Of a DNA stretch of 64,000 bases, positions 7,620 through 15,893 are shown in pieces (position 1 is the first letter of the stretch; every line of letters starts with the position of its first letter). The stretch lies in the NCBI RefSeq assembly GCF_003112435.1, contig NZ_BDOQ01000003.1:186001-250000 (forward strand), written 5' to 3'. The notes below the pieces were generated by a model. The model saw only the letters and a list, made by a program, of their open reading frames with translations. It was not told where the DNA came from and made no database searches. This stretch comes from Novimethylophilus kurashikiensis (GTDB lineage Bacteria > Pseudomonadota > Gammaproteobacteria > Burkholderiales > Methylophilaceae). Both the position numbers and the translations under genes were made by a program.

Positions 7620-10600
7620 TTATTCGGCCTTCTCCACCTCGCGCTGCTTCACCCACGCATACAAGGCCGGAATGACGACCAGCGTCAGCACCGTGGACGA
7701 GATCATGCCGCCCACCATGGGCGCGGCGATGCGCTTCATCACCTCGGCGCCGGTGCCTGTGCTCCACATGATGGGCAGCAGCCCCGCCATGATGGCGACG
7801 ACAGTCATCATCTTGGGCCGCACGCGTTCGACGGCGCCTTCCATCACCGCGGCATACAGATCGGCCAGCACAAAGGGCTGACCTTCCTGCTCGCGTCGGG
7901 CCTTGAGTTCGCGCATGGCGTGGTCGAGGTAGATCAGCATCACCACGCCTGTTTCCGCCGCGACGCCAGCCAAAGCGATGAAGCCGACGGCGACCGCCAC
8001 CGACAAGTTGTACCCGAGCAAGTACATAAGCCACACCCCGCCCACCAGCGCGAACGGCACCGAGAGCATGACGATGAGGGTTTCGGTCATGCGGCGGAAG
8101 TTGAGGAACAGCAGTACGAAGATGATGAACAGCGTGACCGGGATCACCAGCTTCATCTTGGCCTTGGCCCGCTCCATATACTCGAACTGCCCGCTCCAGG
8201 TGGCGTAGTAGCCCGGCGGAAATTTCACCTGCTCGCGCACGGCTTTCTGCGCCTCGGCGACATAACCGCCGATGTCGCGTCCGCGCAGGTCGACGTAGAT
8301 GTAGGACGAGAGCAAGGCGTTCTCGGTCCGGATGGCCGGAGCGCCTTTGACGATCTCGATTTTTGCCAGTTGGCCGAGCGGGATCATGGCGCCGCCGGGG
8401 ATGGGCACCAGCACCTGCGTCGCAATCATCTGCGGCGAAGAACGGAGCTCACGGGGATAGCGCACGCTTACTCCGAAGCGCTCGCGGCCTTCGACCGTCG
8501 TCGTCACGTTCTCACCACCTAAAGCAGTGGCAATGACGTCCTGCAACTCGCCAACCGCCAGTCCATACCGCGCTAGCTGTCCCCGATCCGGCTGGATATC
8601 GAGGTAATAACCGCCGGTGATGCGCTCGGCATAAGCGCTGGTCGTGCCAGGCACGCGTTTCACCACGGCTTCGATTTCCTTGGCGACGCGCTCCATTTCT
8701 GCGAGGTCATTGCCGAACACCTTGATGCCGACGGGCGTGCGGATGCCGGTGGAGAGCATGTCGATGCGGGCCTTGATGGGCATGGTCCACGCGTTGGAAA
8801 CGCCGGGGAACTGCAAGGCCTGGTCGAGCTCGGCGATGAGCTTGTCGGTGGTCATGCCCGGTCGCCATTGCGATTCCGGCTTGAGGTTGATGACGGTTTC
8901 AAACATCTCCAGCGGCGCGGGGTCGGTGGCACTCTGGGCACGCCCCGCCTTGCCGAACACCGATTCCACCTCGGGGAAGCTCTTGATGATGCGATCCTGC
9001 GTCTGGATCAGCTCAGCGGCCTTGGTGACGGACATGGCCGGCAGCGAGGACGGCATGTAAAGCAGCGTGCCTTCGTTGAGCGTGGGCATGAATTCGCTGC
9101 CGAGGCGCGAAGCCGGAATCCAGCTCAGGCCCAGCACCAGCGCGGCCAGCAGGATCGTCAGCTTCTTCCAGCGCATCACCCAGCCGATAATGGGGCGGTA
9201 CAGCCAGATCAGCACGCGGTTCACCGGGTTTCTAGCTTCGGAAATAATTCTGCCGCGCACGAACAGCAACATCAGCACCGGCACCAGCGTCACCGAAAGC
9301 AGCGCCGCGCCTGCCATGGAGAACGTCTTGGTATAGGCCAGCGGCGAGAACAGCCGGCCTTCCTGCGATTCCAGCGTGAACACCGGCAGGAAGGAAACGG
9401 TGATGATCAGCAGCGAGAAAAACAGCGCCGGGCCGACTTCCTTGCAGGCATCGACGATGGCTTGGGTGCGAGCGCTTTGCGGAGCATTCTCCGGTACGCG
9501 TTCCAGATGCTTGTGCGCGTTCTCGATCATCACGATGGCCGCATCCACCATGGCCCCGATGGCAATGGCGATGCCGCCCAGGCTCATGATGTTGGAATTG
9601 ATGCCGAGCTGGCGCATGGCGATGAAAGCGATGAGCACGCCCACCGGCAGCATGACGATCGCCACCATGGCGCTGCGCACGTGCAGCAGGAACAAGAGGC
9701 ACACCAGCGCCACGATGATGCTTTCTTCCAGCAGCGTGCCCTTGAGGTTTTCGATGGCGCGATGGATCAGCTCGGAACGGTCGTAGACGGTCTTGATGCT
9801 GACGCCTTGCGGCAGGCCGCTGGAAATCTCGGCCACTTTTTGCTTGAGGTTGTCGATGACTTCCAGCGCGTTCTGCCCGTAGCGCGCCATGGCAATGCCG
9901 CCCACGGCCTCGCCTTCGCCATCCAACTCGGCCAGCCCCCGCCGCTCGTCCGGCCCCAGCTCTACCCGCGCCACGTCGCGCAGCAGCACCGGCACGCCCT
10001 TGTCGGACTTGAGTACCAGTTGTTCGATATCGCTCTTGCCGCGCAGATAACCCCGGCCGCGCACCATGTACTCGGTCTCGGTCATTTCCACCACGCGCCC
10101 GCCGACGTCGCGGTTGCTGGCGCGGATGACATCACTCACGCGGCTCAAGGGAATGCCGTAGCCTTGCAGACGCCGCGGATCGACCACGACCTGATACTGC
10201 TTGACGAAGCCGCCGATGCTCGCGACTTCGGCCACGCCGTGCGCCTTGGTGAGCTGGTAGCGCAGATACCAGTCCTGCAAGGTGCGCAGCTCGGCCAGCG
10301 AGCGGTTCTTGGCCAGCACAGCGTATTGGTACACCCAGCCCACGCCCGTCGCGTCCGGCCCCAAGGTCGGGGTAATGCCTGCGGGCAACCGGCTGGTCGC
10401 AGCATTGAGCGATTCCACCACCCGAGAACGTGCCCAGTAGATATCCGTGCCGTCCTCGAAAATCACGTACACGAACGACGCGCCGAAGAACGAGAAGCCG
10501 CGCACCACCCGCGACTTGGGCACGGAGAGCATGGCAGTGGTGAGCGGATAAGTGACCTGGTCTTCCACCACCTGCGGTGCCTGGCCGGGGTATTCGGTGT

Positions 10601-10748
10601 AGACGATGACCTGCACGTCGGAGAGATCGGGCAGCGCATCCAGCGGTGTCTTGATTACGGCATAAACACCCGCGCCGATGACGAACACCGTCGCCAGCAG
10701 CACGACGAGCAGGTTGCGCGCCGACCATTCGATGATACGGCTCAGCAT
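7620..10748 (-). CDS. cusA: CusA/CzcA-family RND heavy-metal efflux pump, inner membrane subunit
   Basis: 1042 residues, full family length. The N-terminus (MLSRIIEWSARNLLVVLL) is the first membrane segment. PDLSDVQVIVYTEYPGQAP follows, as in HME-type RND proteins. Two sets of six membrane segments are separated by large periplasmic loops; MVDAAIVMIENAHKHLE near residue 400 is the conserved fourth-segment region with the proton-relay Asp. Using proton-motive force it would export Cu(I) or Ag(I) from the periplasm or cytosol through CusB and CusC. The ATG is one base after the cusB stop, so the genes are co-translated. Cu rather than Co/Zn/Cd specificity is inferred from the adjacent CusF-like and Csp genes. 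Confidence 0.94.
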   Translation of the reverse strand: MLSRIIEWSARNLLVVLLATVFVIGAGVYAVIKTPLDALPDLSDVQVIVYTEYPGQAPQVVEDQVTYPLTTAMLSVPKSRVVRGFSFFGASFVYVIFEDGTDIYWARSRVVESLNAATSRLPAGITPTLGPDATGVGWVYQYAVLAKNRSLAELRTLQDWYLRYQLTKAHGVAEVASIGGFVKQYQVVVDPRRLQGYGIPLSRVSDVIRASNRDVGGRVVEMTETEYMVRGRGYLRGKSDIEQLVLKSDKGVPVLLRDVARVELGPDERRGLAELDGEGEAVGGIAMARYGQNALEVIDNLKQKVAEISSGLPQGVSIKTVYDRSELIHRAIENLKGTLLEESIIVALVCLLFLLHVRSAMVAIVMLPVGVLIAFIAMRQLGINSNIMSLGGIAIAIGAMVDAAIVMIENAHKHLERVPENAPQSARTQAIVDACKEVGPALFFSLLIITVSFLPVFTLESQEGRLFSPLAYTKTFSMAGAALLSVTLVPVLMLLFVRGRIISEARNPVNRVLIWLYRPIIGWVMRWKKLTILLAALVLGLSWIPASRLGSEFMPTLNEGTLLYMPSSLPAMSVTKAAELIQTQDRIIKSFPEVESVFGKAGRAQSATDPAPLEMFETVINLKPESQWRPGMTTDKLIAELDQALQFPGVSNAWTMPIKARIDMLSTGIRTPVGIKVFGNDLAEMERVAKEIEAVVKRVPGTTSAYAERITGGYYLDIQPDRGQLARYGLAVGELQDVIATALGGENVTTTVEGRERFGVSVRYPRELRSSPQMIATQVLVPIPGGAMIPLGQLAKIEIVKGAPAIRTENALLSSYIYVDLRGRDIGGYVAEAQKAVREQVKFPPGYYATWSGQFEYMERAKAKMKLVIPVTLFIIFVLLFLNFRRMTETLIVMLSVPFALVGGVWLMYLLGYNLSVAVAVGFIALAGVAAETGVVMLIYLDHAMRELKARREQEGQPFVLADLYAAVMEGAVERVRPKMMTVVAIMAGLLPIMWSTGTGAEVMKRIAAPMVGGMISSTVLTLVVIPALYAWVKQREVEKAE

Positions 10749-10749
10749 G

Positions 10750-12165
10750 TCAGTGGCCCTCGTGAGAAGCCGCCGGCGCGGTGCTAGGCTCGTGCGAAAA
10801 ACTGCCCAGAGCGGCCTTGAGGTTGCTCTCGGCGTCGATCAGGAAGTTTGCGCCTACTACCACGTTTTCGCCTTCTGCAACGCCATCCAGAACCTCGACA
10901 TAATCTTCCGACTGGCGCCCGAGCTTGACCTCGCGCGGCTCGAATCGGCCCTCGGCCACGTTCACCAGCACCACCTGCCGCGTGCCGGTATTGAGCACGG
11001 CGGAAGCGGGAATCGTCAACGCGGGCGCCTTGTCGTTGCCCGCCGCCAGTTCCACATTGCCGAACATCGCCGGTTTGAGCAGCCCGCCCGGATTGGGTAG
11101 CTCGACGCGCACCTGGGCCGTACGGGTTTCGGCGTTGAAGGTGGGATAGATGAACGTCACCTTGCCGCTGAATTCCTTGTCGGGGAAAGCGTCCACCTTG
11201 ATCCTGGCCGTCTGGCCGATCTTGATCGCCGCCAGGTCTTGCTCGAACACGTCCGCCACCAGCCAGATGCGCGACAGGTCGGCGATTTTGTAGAGGATGT
11301 CGCCCGGCGCGAACCGCATGCCATGCATGGCGTTCTTTTCCATGACGAAACCGCTGCCAGGCGAATAGATGGTCAGCGTGCGCATGGCCTTGCCTTCGCG
11401 TTGCAGCCGCTCCAACTGGGCATCGGATATGTCCCAGTAGCGCAGCCGTTTCAGCGCGCTTTCGGCCAATTTATCCACGCCGGCCTGGGCTTCCGTCGTG
11501 CCTTCCTTGAGCGATTGACGGCCGTTCCAAGCGATGAGGTATTCCTCCTGCGCAGAGACCAATTCCGGGCTATAGACCTGCATCAAGGGCTGTCCGGCAC
11601 GCACCGAATCACCCACGGCACTGACATAGAGCGCTTCGATCCAGCCTTCGAACTTGGTCGTGACGCTATGCATACGGTTTTCGTCGATTTCGAAACGGCC
11701 GACGGCGCGCACGGTATGGCTCAACGGCCGCATGGTCGCCGCTTCGGTCTTGACTCCCAGCTTCTGCACGCGGTCGGGGCTGATGCTCACTTGTCCGGCA
11801 GGCGCCTCGTCGGCATACACCGGCACGTAATCCATGCCCATGCTGTCTTTCTTGGGGGTAGGCGACGTGTCGGGCAAGCCCATGGGGTTGCGGTAGTAGA
11901 GAATCTTGCGTTCGGCTTTCGGCGGCGCGGCTTCGTCCGCGTAAACCGGCACATAGTCCATCCCCATGTTGTCCTTCTTGGGCACGGGCGAGGTATCGGG
12001 AAGCCCCATTGGGTTGCGGTAATAAAGCACCTTGCGTTCCTGCTTGGCCGGCGTTGCGGCCTCCGGCTGGGCAGTATGCCGAGCGCCGAACCAATAGCCG
12101 CCCCCTGCCGCGGCTGCAATGCCGACGAGCGCCAGCACAAGCCATAATCCTTTGTTGTTCATCAT
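10750..12165 (-). CDS. cusB: CusB-family periplasmic adaptor with duplicated metal-binding module
   Basis: 471 residues. An N-terminal membrane anchor or signal (residues 5-26) is followed by two nearly identical 36-residue modules at residues 43-78 and 85-120, each containing LYYRNPMGLPDTSP and KDxMGMDYVPVY. This is the small heavy-metal-binding domain that occurs once in typical CusB proteins. Barrel-sandwich and beta-barrel adaptor regions follow (PLMQVYSPELVSAQEEYL near residue 190). The protein would bridge CusA and CusC and pass metal to the pump. It overlaps cusC by 4 bases (ATGA) and ends one base before cusA. Confidence 0.93.
   Translation of the reverse strand: MMNNKGLWLVLALVGIAAAAGGGYWFGARHTAQPEAATPAKQERKVLYYRNPMGLPDTSPVPKKDNMGMDYVPVYADEAAPPKAERKILYYRNPMGLPDTSPTPKKDSMGMDYVPVYADEAPAGQVSISPDRVQKLGVKTEAATMRPLSHTVRAVGRFEIDENRMHSVTTKFEGWIEALYVSAVGDSVRAGQPLMQVYSPELVSAQEEYLIAWNGRQSLKEGTTEAQAGVDKLAESALKRLRYWDISDAQLERLQREGKAMRTLTIYSPGSGFVMEKNAMHGMRFAPGDILYKIADLSRIWLVADVFEQDLAAIKIGQTARIKVDAFPDKEFSGKVTFIYPTFNAETRTAQVRVELPNPGGLLKPAMFGNVELAAGNDKAPALTIPASAVLNTGTRQVVLVNVAEGRFEPREVKLGRQSEDYVEVLDGVAEGENVVVGANFLIDAESNLKAALGSFSHEPSTAPAASHEGH
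11806..12039 (-). repeat. Tandem duplication of the metal-binding module inside cusB
   Basis: Codons for residues 43-78 (11932-12039) and 85-120 (11806-11913) encode almost the same 36 residues, differing at only a few positions (V/I, V/T, N/S). They are separated by a 6-residue linker. The near identity points to a recent duplication or ongoing gene conversion. Confidence 0.85.
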
Positions 12166-13436
12166 TCTTCCCCTGCCATTTTTTCGATTTCGGCCAGGCG
12201 CTGCGCCTGCTCTACCTGGGCCTTGAGGATGTCCTGCTTTGCCCGCTTGATGGCGCGCTGGGCGTCTAGCAGCGTGGCGAAATCCACCTTGCCGGTTTCA
12301 TAGCCGGCCAGCGCGGATTGAAAAGTGAGTTGCGCCTGAGGCAGCAAGGTATTGGCGGTGAGTTGTTCCTGGCGGTTGGCGGCCTGCCAAGCAGCCAGGT
12401 TTTCGCCCACCTCCCCCATGATCTGGTTGGCCATGGCCTGCTGGCGCTGCTGTGCGGCGAGCAGCAAGGCGTTGGCCTCGCCTTCCTGCGAACGGCGCGT
12501 ATCCTGCCGCAGCGGGATGTTGACCTCGATCATGGCCTCCCAGCTCGCGATGCTGGTGCCGCGCTGGATGGGCGCGATGCCCAGCGTGACGTCGGGATAG
12601 CGGTTTTTCTCGACCAATCGCCGGTTGGCCTCGGCCGCGGAAATCTGCGCGGTCTGGCTGGAAAGCCACGGGTTGCGATCCATCACCCGCTGCTGCAAGG
12701 TTGCGGCCTCCAGCTTGGCTGGGATGCCTTTTTCCAGCATTTTCGGTTCAGCCAGCGGCGCGCCTTGCGGACGGCCCAGCACCGCATTCAACCGAGCGCG
12801 GGCCTGCTGCTGTTCGGCCTCCAAGGCAATCGCTTCGGAACGCAAGGAAGTTTTCTCGACCTGGGCGCGAATCACGTCCTGCTGCGGCACGAGTCCGCTG
12901 GCATAACGCACCTGCGCCACCGCTTCCAGCCGGTCGTAGAGCCCCGCCAGTTCGTCGTTGAGCGCCTTCATGCCGGTGGCCTGGTAAAGCTGGGCATAGG
13001 CGGATTTGATCTTGGCGTGAATCTCGGCTGCGGAGGACAGCTTGCGCCCCTTGGCCTGATCCAATTCCGCCGTCGCCACCTCTTCCTTCAACCCGCGTTT
13101 GCCCCACAAGGGGATGCTCTGCATGAACGTGTATTTGGTGGAGCCGGCCTTGTTGGGCAAGGGATTGAAGCCGTTGGGCGCGTCCCGTCCCGCGAAATCC
13201 TGAATCTCGGCCCGCAGCACGGGATCGGGCAAAGCGCCGGCAGGCTGGATGCGTTGACTCGCCGCCTCGACTTCATAGCCCATGGCAGTGAGTTCGGGAT
13301 TGTTGGCGTCCGCCCATTGCAGGAGCTCTTGCACCGTCGCGCCGGGAACCAAGCTCGATTGCGGCGAGCCCGGGAGCACCTCGGCCGACCAGGCATGGAG
13401 CGGCAGCAGCACGGCAGCAAAAATAAGCGTTTTCAT
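12162..13436 (-). CDS. cusC: CusC/TolC-family outer membrane efflux protein
   Basis: 424 residues with a signal peptide (MKTLIFAAVLLPLHAWSAEV). The long alpha-helical, Ala/Gln-rich composition in two similar halves is typical of TolC-type proteins, with conserved stretches such as ANNPELTAMGYEVEAA near residue 50 and FQSALAGYETGKVDFATLLDAQRAI near residue 370. It would form the outer-membrane channel for the CusAB pump. The stop overlaps the cusB start by 4 bases. A hairpin separates it from cusF upstream. Confidence 0.92.
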   Translation of the reverse strand: MKTLIFAAVLLPLHAWSAEVLPGSPQSSLVPGATVQELLQWADANNPELTAMGYEVEAASQRIQPAGALPDPVLRAEIQDFAGRDAPNGFNPLPNKAGSTKYTFMQSIPLWGKRGLKEEVATAELDQAKGRKLSSAAEIHAKIKSAYAQLYQATGMKALNDELAGLYDRLEAVAQVRYASGLVPQQDVIRAQVEKTSLRSEAIALEAEQQQARARLNAVLGRPQGAPLAEPKMLEKGIPAKLEAATLQQRVMDRNPWLSSQTAQISAAEANRRLVEKNRYPDVTLGIAPIQRGTSIASWEAMIEVNIPLRQDTRRSQEGEANALLLAAQQRQQAMANQIMGEVGENLAAWQAANRQEQLTANTLLPQAQLTFQSALAGYETGKVDFATLLDAQRAIKRAKQDILKAQVEQAQRLAEIEKMAGEE

Positions 13437-13451
13437 AGTGAATCCTCGATT

Positions 13452-13476
13452 GCCGGCCGAGTCTTACCCGGCCGGC
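13452..13476 (-). other. Intercistronic hairpin between cusF and cusC
   Basis: GCCGGCC at 13452-13458 and GGCCGGC at 13470-13476 form a 7-bp GC-only stem with an 11-base loop. No T-run follows. It could stabilise the cusF message or reduce readthrough into cusC. Confidence 0.45.
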
Positions 13477-13483
13477 TCGAACG

Positions 13484-13810
13484 TTATTTGAGTCGCTGGA
13501 TTTCGGTGATGCGTGCCTGGCCGCCGACGAGCGCGAATCGGAACGCGACCTTGTCGCCGGCCTTGAGCCCTTTGAGCTGGGCCTTGTCCGCGACTGCAAA
13601 ATCCATGGTCATGCCCGGCCATTGCAATTCGGGCACGGCTTCGTGCTTGAGCTTGACCTTGGCGTTTGTCGCATCGACAGCCACGATCTCGCCTTTGGCA
13701 GCATAGGTGTTATGTGCTGCGGCCTGAGACTTAGCAACATCAGCAATTGCCGGGGAGCCATTGAGGCCGAGCGCCAGAATCGCAGCGGCTAGGGGTAGAT
13801 ACTTCTTCAT
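13484..13810 (-). CDS. cusF: CusF-like periplasmic copper chaperone
   Basis: 108 residues with a signal peptide (MKKYLPLAAAILALGLNGSPAIA). The domain carries the CusF ligand set: a His in KLKHEAV, then WPGMTM, supplying Trp, Met and Met for Cu(I)/Ag(I) binding. The upstream ATG at 13819 sits directly on the AAAGGA sequence, while the ATG at 13810 has it at normal distance, so I use 13810. It would carry Cu(I) to CusB in the periplasm. First of the cus genes proper; a 119-bp gap separates it from the His-rich gene upstream. Confidence 0.9.
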   Translation of the reverse strand: MKKYLPLAAAILALGLNGSPAIADVAKSQAAAHNTYAAKGEIVAVDATNAKVKLKHEAVPELQWPGMTMDFAVADKAQLKGLKAGDKVAFRFALVGGQARITEIQRLK

Positions 13811-13929
13811 TTCGCACATCCTTTGAAATCAAATCGTGATACCGCGGAACAGCACGGAGCGTTCAAAGGGCGCGAAGGCCGACGTTAAGGGTTGGCCCGA
13901 TAAAATGCGGGCACGAACTAAGACGACCT

Positions 13930-14307
13930 TCAGCCCTGGGCTGCGGTCGATCTGGGGGGATGATAAGGGGTGGAAAGCTGGGTCTGGTACTCGACCAGGG
14001 CGAGGTGCGAATACGCCGTGGTGCCCAGCAGCGGCACGGCGACCGTCACTTGCGGCACGATAGCCTGGGAGACGCTGATGTAGCAGGCGGCGCATTTGTC
14101 GTGAGATATCTTGTGGTCATGCGCTTTTTTCTCGGCAGCCATTTTCATATGCTGACAGTGGCTCTCCATTGCGTCATGGTCGTCGGCCATTTGCACGGCG
14201 ACAGGCGCATGGCCGGCGCACGCAGGCATGGTCACGCCGGCCAGCCCTTGCAGGGGCAGGCAGAGCACCAGAAATACGGCGACCAGGAATTTGAGCAGCT
14301 TGCGCAT
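13930..14307 (-). CDS. Small secreted His/Met/Cys-rich protein of the copper cluster
   Basis: 125 residues from the ATG at 14307, with GGA just upstream. A signal peptide (RKLLKFLVAVFLVLCLPLQGLAG) is followed by a segment rich in Met, His and Cys: TMPACAGHAP, DDHDAMESHCQHMKM, then HDHKISHDKCAAC. Such proteins (CopL/DUF2946-like) often head copper operons in proteobacteria and may sense or bind periplasmic copper. I am not certain of the family. It lies 119 bp before cusF on the same strand and may share its promoter. Confidence 0.7.
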   Translation of the reverse strand: MRKLLKFLVAVFLVLCLPLQGLAGVTMPACAGHAPVAVQMADDHDAMESHCQHMKMAAEKKAHDHKISHDKCAACYISVSQAIVPQVTVAVPLLGTTAYSHLALVEYQTQLSTPYHPPRSTAAQG

Positions 14308-14390
14308 ATTTCCATTATGGGAGCAGTGGGTCTTTTTTTCAATCGCGCTAACGCCTCGTCGCATTACGCAATTTTGCTATTCTGTTATTC

Positions 14391-15074
14391 ATGCGCTTAC
14401 CCTTCGCTCATGACCAACATCGCCACCAATCGCTATTCTTGATGGTGATGGCCCCGCTGCTCTGGTTCGCTCTGGGCGTGCGGCTGGCGTTTCTGATCGG
14501 GATTTCCGACTCGTGGATGGCGGGGCTGGTCAAATACCTGAGCTTTTATACCCACCTCACGAATATGCTCGCAGCGCTGGCGGTCACCCTGCCCCTGTTC
14601 AAGCTGCCAGGCGCACGTTTCTTCCAGCGCGGGAGCATCATCGCTGGCATCGCGGCCAATCTCGTGGTGGTGAGCCTCACCTTCAACCTGCTGCTGCGGC
14701 ACGTGTTCCCGCTGCACGGCGTGCAAATCGGTGCTGATTTCATCCTGCACGACCTGATCCCGCTGCTGTTCGTGGTGTACTGGTGGCTGTTCGCGCCAAA
14801 GGGTACGTGGCAGTGGCGCAGCATCGCCTTGTGGCTGTTCTACCCCATCGGGTTTTTCTGCTACTCCCTCATTCGCGGCGCGGCGGTGGGATGGTATCCC
14901 TACCCCTTCATCAACGTGGCCAAGCTGGGCTATCAACAAACCTTGATCAACGCCCTGGGAATCCTCGCGGGGATGATTGCGATTTCGGCGGTATTCATGC
15001 TGCTGGATCGATTCCAGCATCGTCGTTTGGCGGCTGCCATTGGAACAGACGGAAACTCAAGCCACAAAAAATAA
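14391..15074 (+). CDS. Pr6Pr-family integral membrane protein
   Basis: 227 residues with about six hydrophobic segments (near 15-35, 48-68, 78-98, 118-133, 141-160 and 180-203). Motifs YLSFYTHLTN, NLLLRHVF, HDLIPLLFVVYW and GWYPYPF match the Pr6Pr family, which has no established biochemical role. The start is uncertain: neither the ATG at 14391 nor the one at 14442 has a clear ribosome binding site. It is divergent from the copper cluster. Confidence 0.8.
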   Translation: MRLPFAHDQHRHQSLFLMVMAPLLWFALGVRLAFLIGISDSWMAGLVKYLSFYTHLTNMLAALAVTLPLFKLPGARFFQRGSIIAGIAANLVVVSLTFNLLLRHVFPLHGVQIGADFILHDLIPLLFVVYWWLFAPKGTWQWRSIALWLFYPIGFFCYSLIRGAAVGWYPYPFINVAKLGYQQTLINALGILAGMIAISAVFMLLDRFQHRRLAAAIGTDGNSSHKK

Positions 15075-15115
15075 CCAGCACGTTTAGCGCAACTACGATC
15101 AAGCGCTTAACCCAC

Positions 15116-15150
15116 TTATCCACAACCCTATCCACCGATTCTGTGGATAG
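15116..15150. promoter_or_regulatory. Cluster of three DnaA-box-like 9-mers with an 8-bp dyad
   Basis: A perfect TTATCCACA lies at 15116-15124, CTATCCACC at 15128-15136 and TGTGGATAG (reverse of CTATCCACA) at 15142-15150. The last two also form an inverted repeat, CTATCCAC/GTGGATAG, with a 7-bp spacer. The cluster lies in the 179-bp gap upstream of the glycine-zipper gene, about 100 bp before its start. DnaA binding is an inference from the motif. Confidence 0.45.
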
Positions 15151-15253
15151 CTGCTTCTGAGCCGTTCACCCTCCAGATGTATGGGTTCGCCCTTAATTTC
15201 GACTTAAGAAATTGCGTGTATGGTAGGGCTATCTCAACAATAAGGAGGGGCAC

Positions 15254-15724
15254 ATGAGTCACTTACGCATCACAATCATTGCAGCTGGGCTATTGATCGG
15301 CACGAACGCCGTCGCTGCATACCAATGTCCGGCAAGCAACACCACAGGTGGTGGTTGGACGCCGCCTGAATGCGTGCAAATGCAAAAACCTGTATGTGCC
15401 GACTGCGGCACGGTCGAAGCCGTGAATACGGTCGAAACGGAAGATGCTTCCGGGCTCGGCGCTGTAGCGGGAGCCGTTGCTGGCGGGGTGTTGGGTAACC
15501 AGGTCGGCAAGGGCAAAGGTAAAACTCTGGCGACGGTGCTCGGTGCTGTAGGCGGCGGCGTCGCAGGGCATTACGGCGAGAAATACCTGCGCAAGAAAAC
15601 GCGCTGGGATGTGGTGGTGCTGATGGAAGACAACACCCATCGCACGGTGAGCTTCGACCAGGCACCGGATTACAAGCAAGGTGATAAGGTCAAGGTCAGC
15701 GGGAACAGCCTGAGCCGTCAGTAA
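15254..15724 (+). CDS. Glycine-zipper (17-kDa surface antigen-like) envelope protein
   Basis: 156 residues preceded by a strong AAGGAGGGG ribosome binding site. Signal peptide [22 protein letters not shown], then a Cys-containing segment. Residues about 66-110 form a glycine zipper ([19 protein letters not shown], then [16 protein letters not shown]), the outer-membrane or inner-leaflet packing motif of the Rickettsia 17-kDa antigen and SlyB/YmgG groups. The C-terminal 45 residues form a small beta domain. It is probably an envelope integrity or stress protein. It is monocistronic, with a terminator right after it. Confidence 0.85.
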   Translation: MSHLRITIIAAGLLIGTNAVAAYQCPASNTTGGGWTPPECVQMQKPVCADCGTVEAVNTVETEDASGLGAVAGAVAGGVLGNQVGKGKGKTLATVLGAVGGGVAGHYGEKYLRKKTRWDVVVLMEDNTHRTVSFDQAPDYKQGDKVKVSGNSLSRQ

Positions 15725-15732
15725 TCTTTTTC

Positions 15733-15764
15733 AAGGATGCCAGCCGCCTCGGCCGGCATCCTTT
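15733..15764 (+). terminator. Terminator of the glycine-zipper gene
   Basis: AAGGATGCC-A-GCC pairs with GGC-C-GGCATCCTT around a 5-base loop, 9 bases after the stop codon, and ends in CTTTCTCC. The stem is strong and the T-run short. Confidence 0.75.
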
Positions 15765-15893
15765 CTCCATTTCTGGCGTCGCCCCTCACGGGAAACGCCC
15801 TCGCCGCGTTTTGTTCTGACGTCATCCGCTCAGCCCACCCCAAAACCCGGTAAAATACCGCCCTTAATCAATCGCCTATCCCCGAGTACCATC

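Noticed and set aside
8868-10787. A 639-codon open frame opposite cusA
   Set aside because: Antisense to the conserved RND pump; His/Gln/Arg-rich composition is the usual mirror of GC-rich coding sequence.
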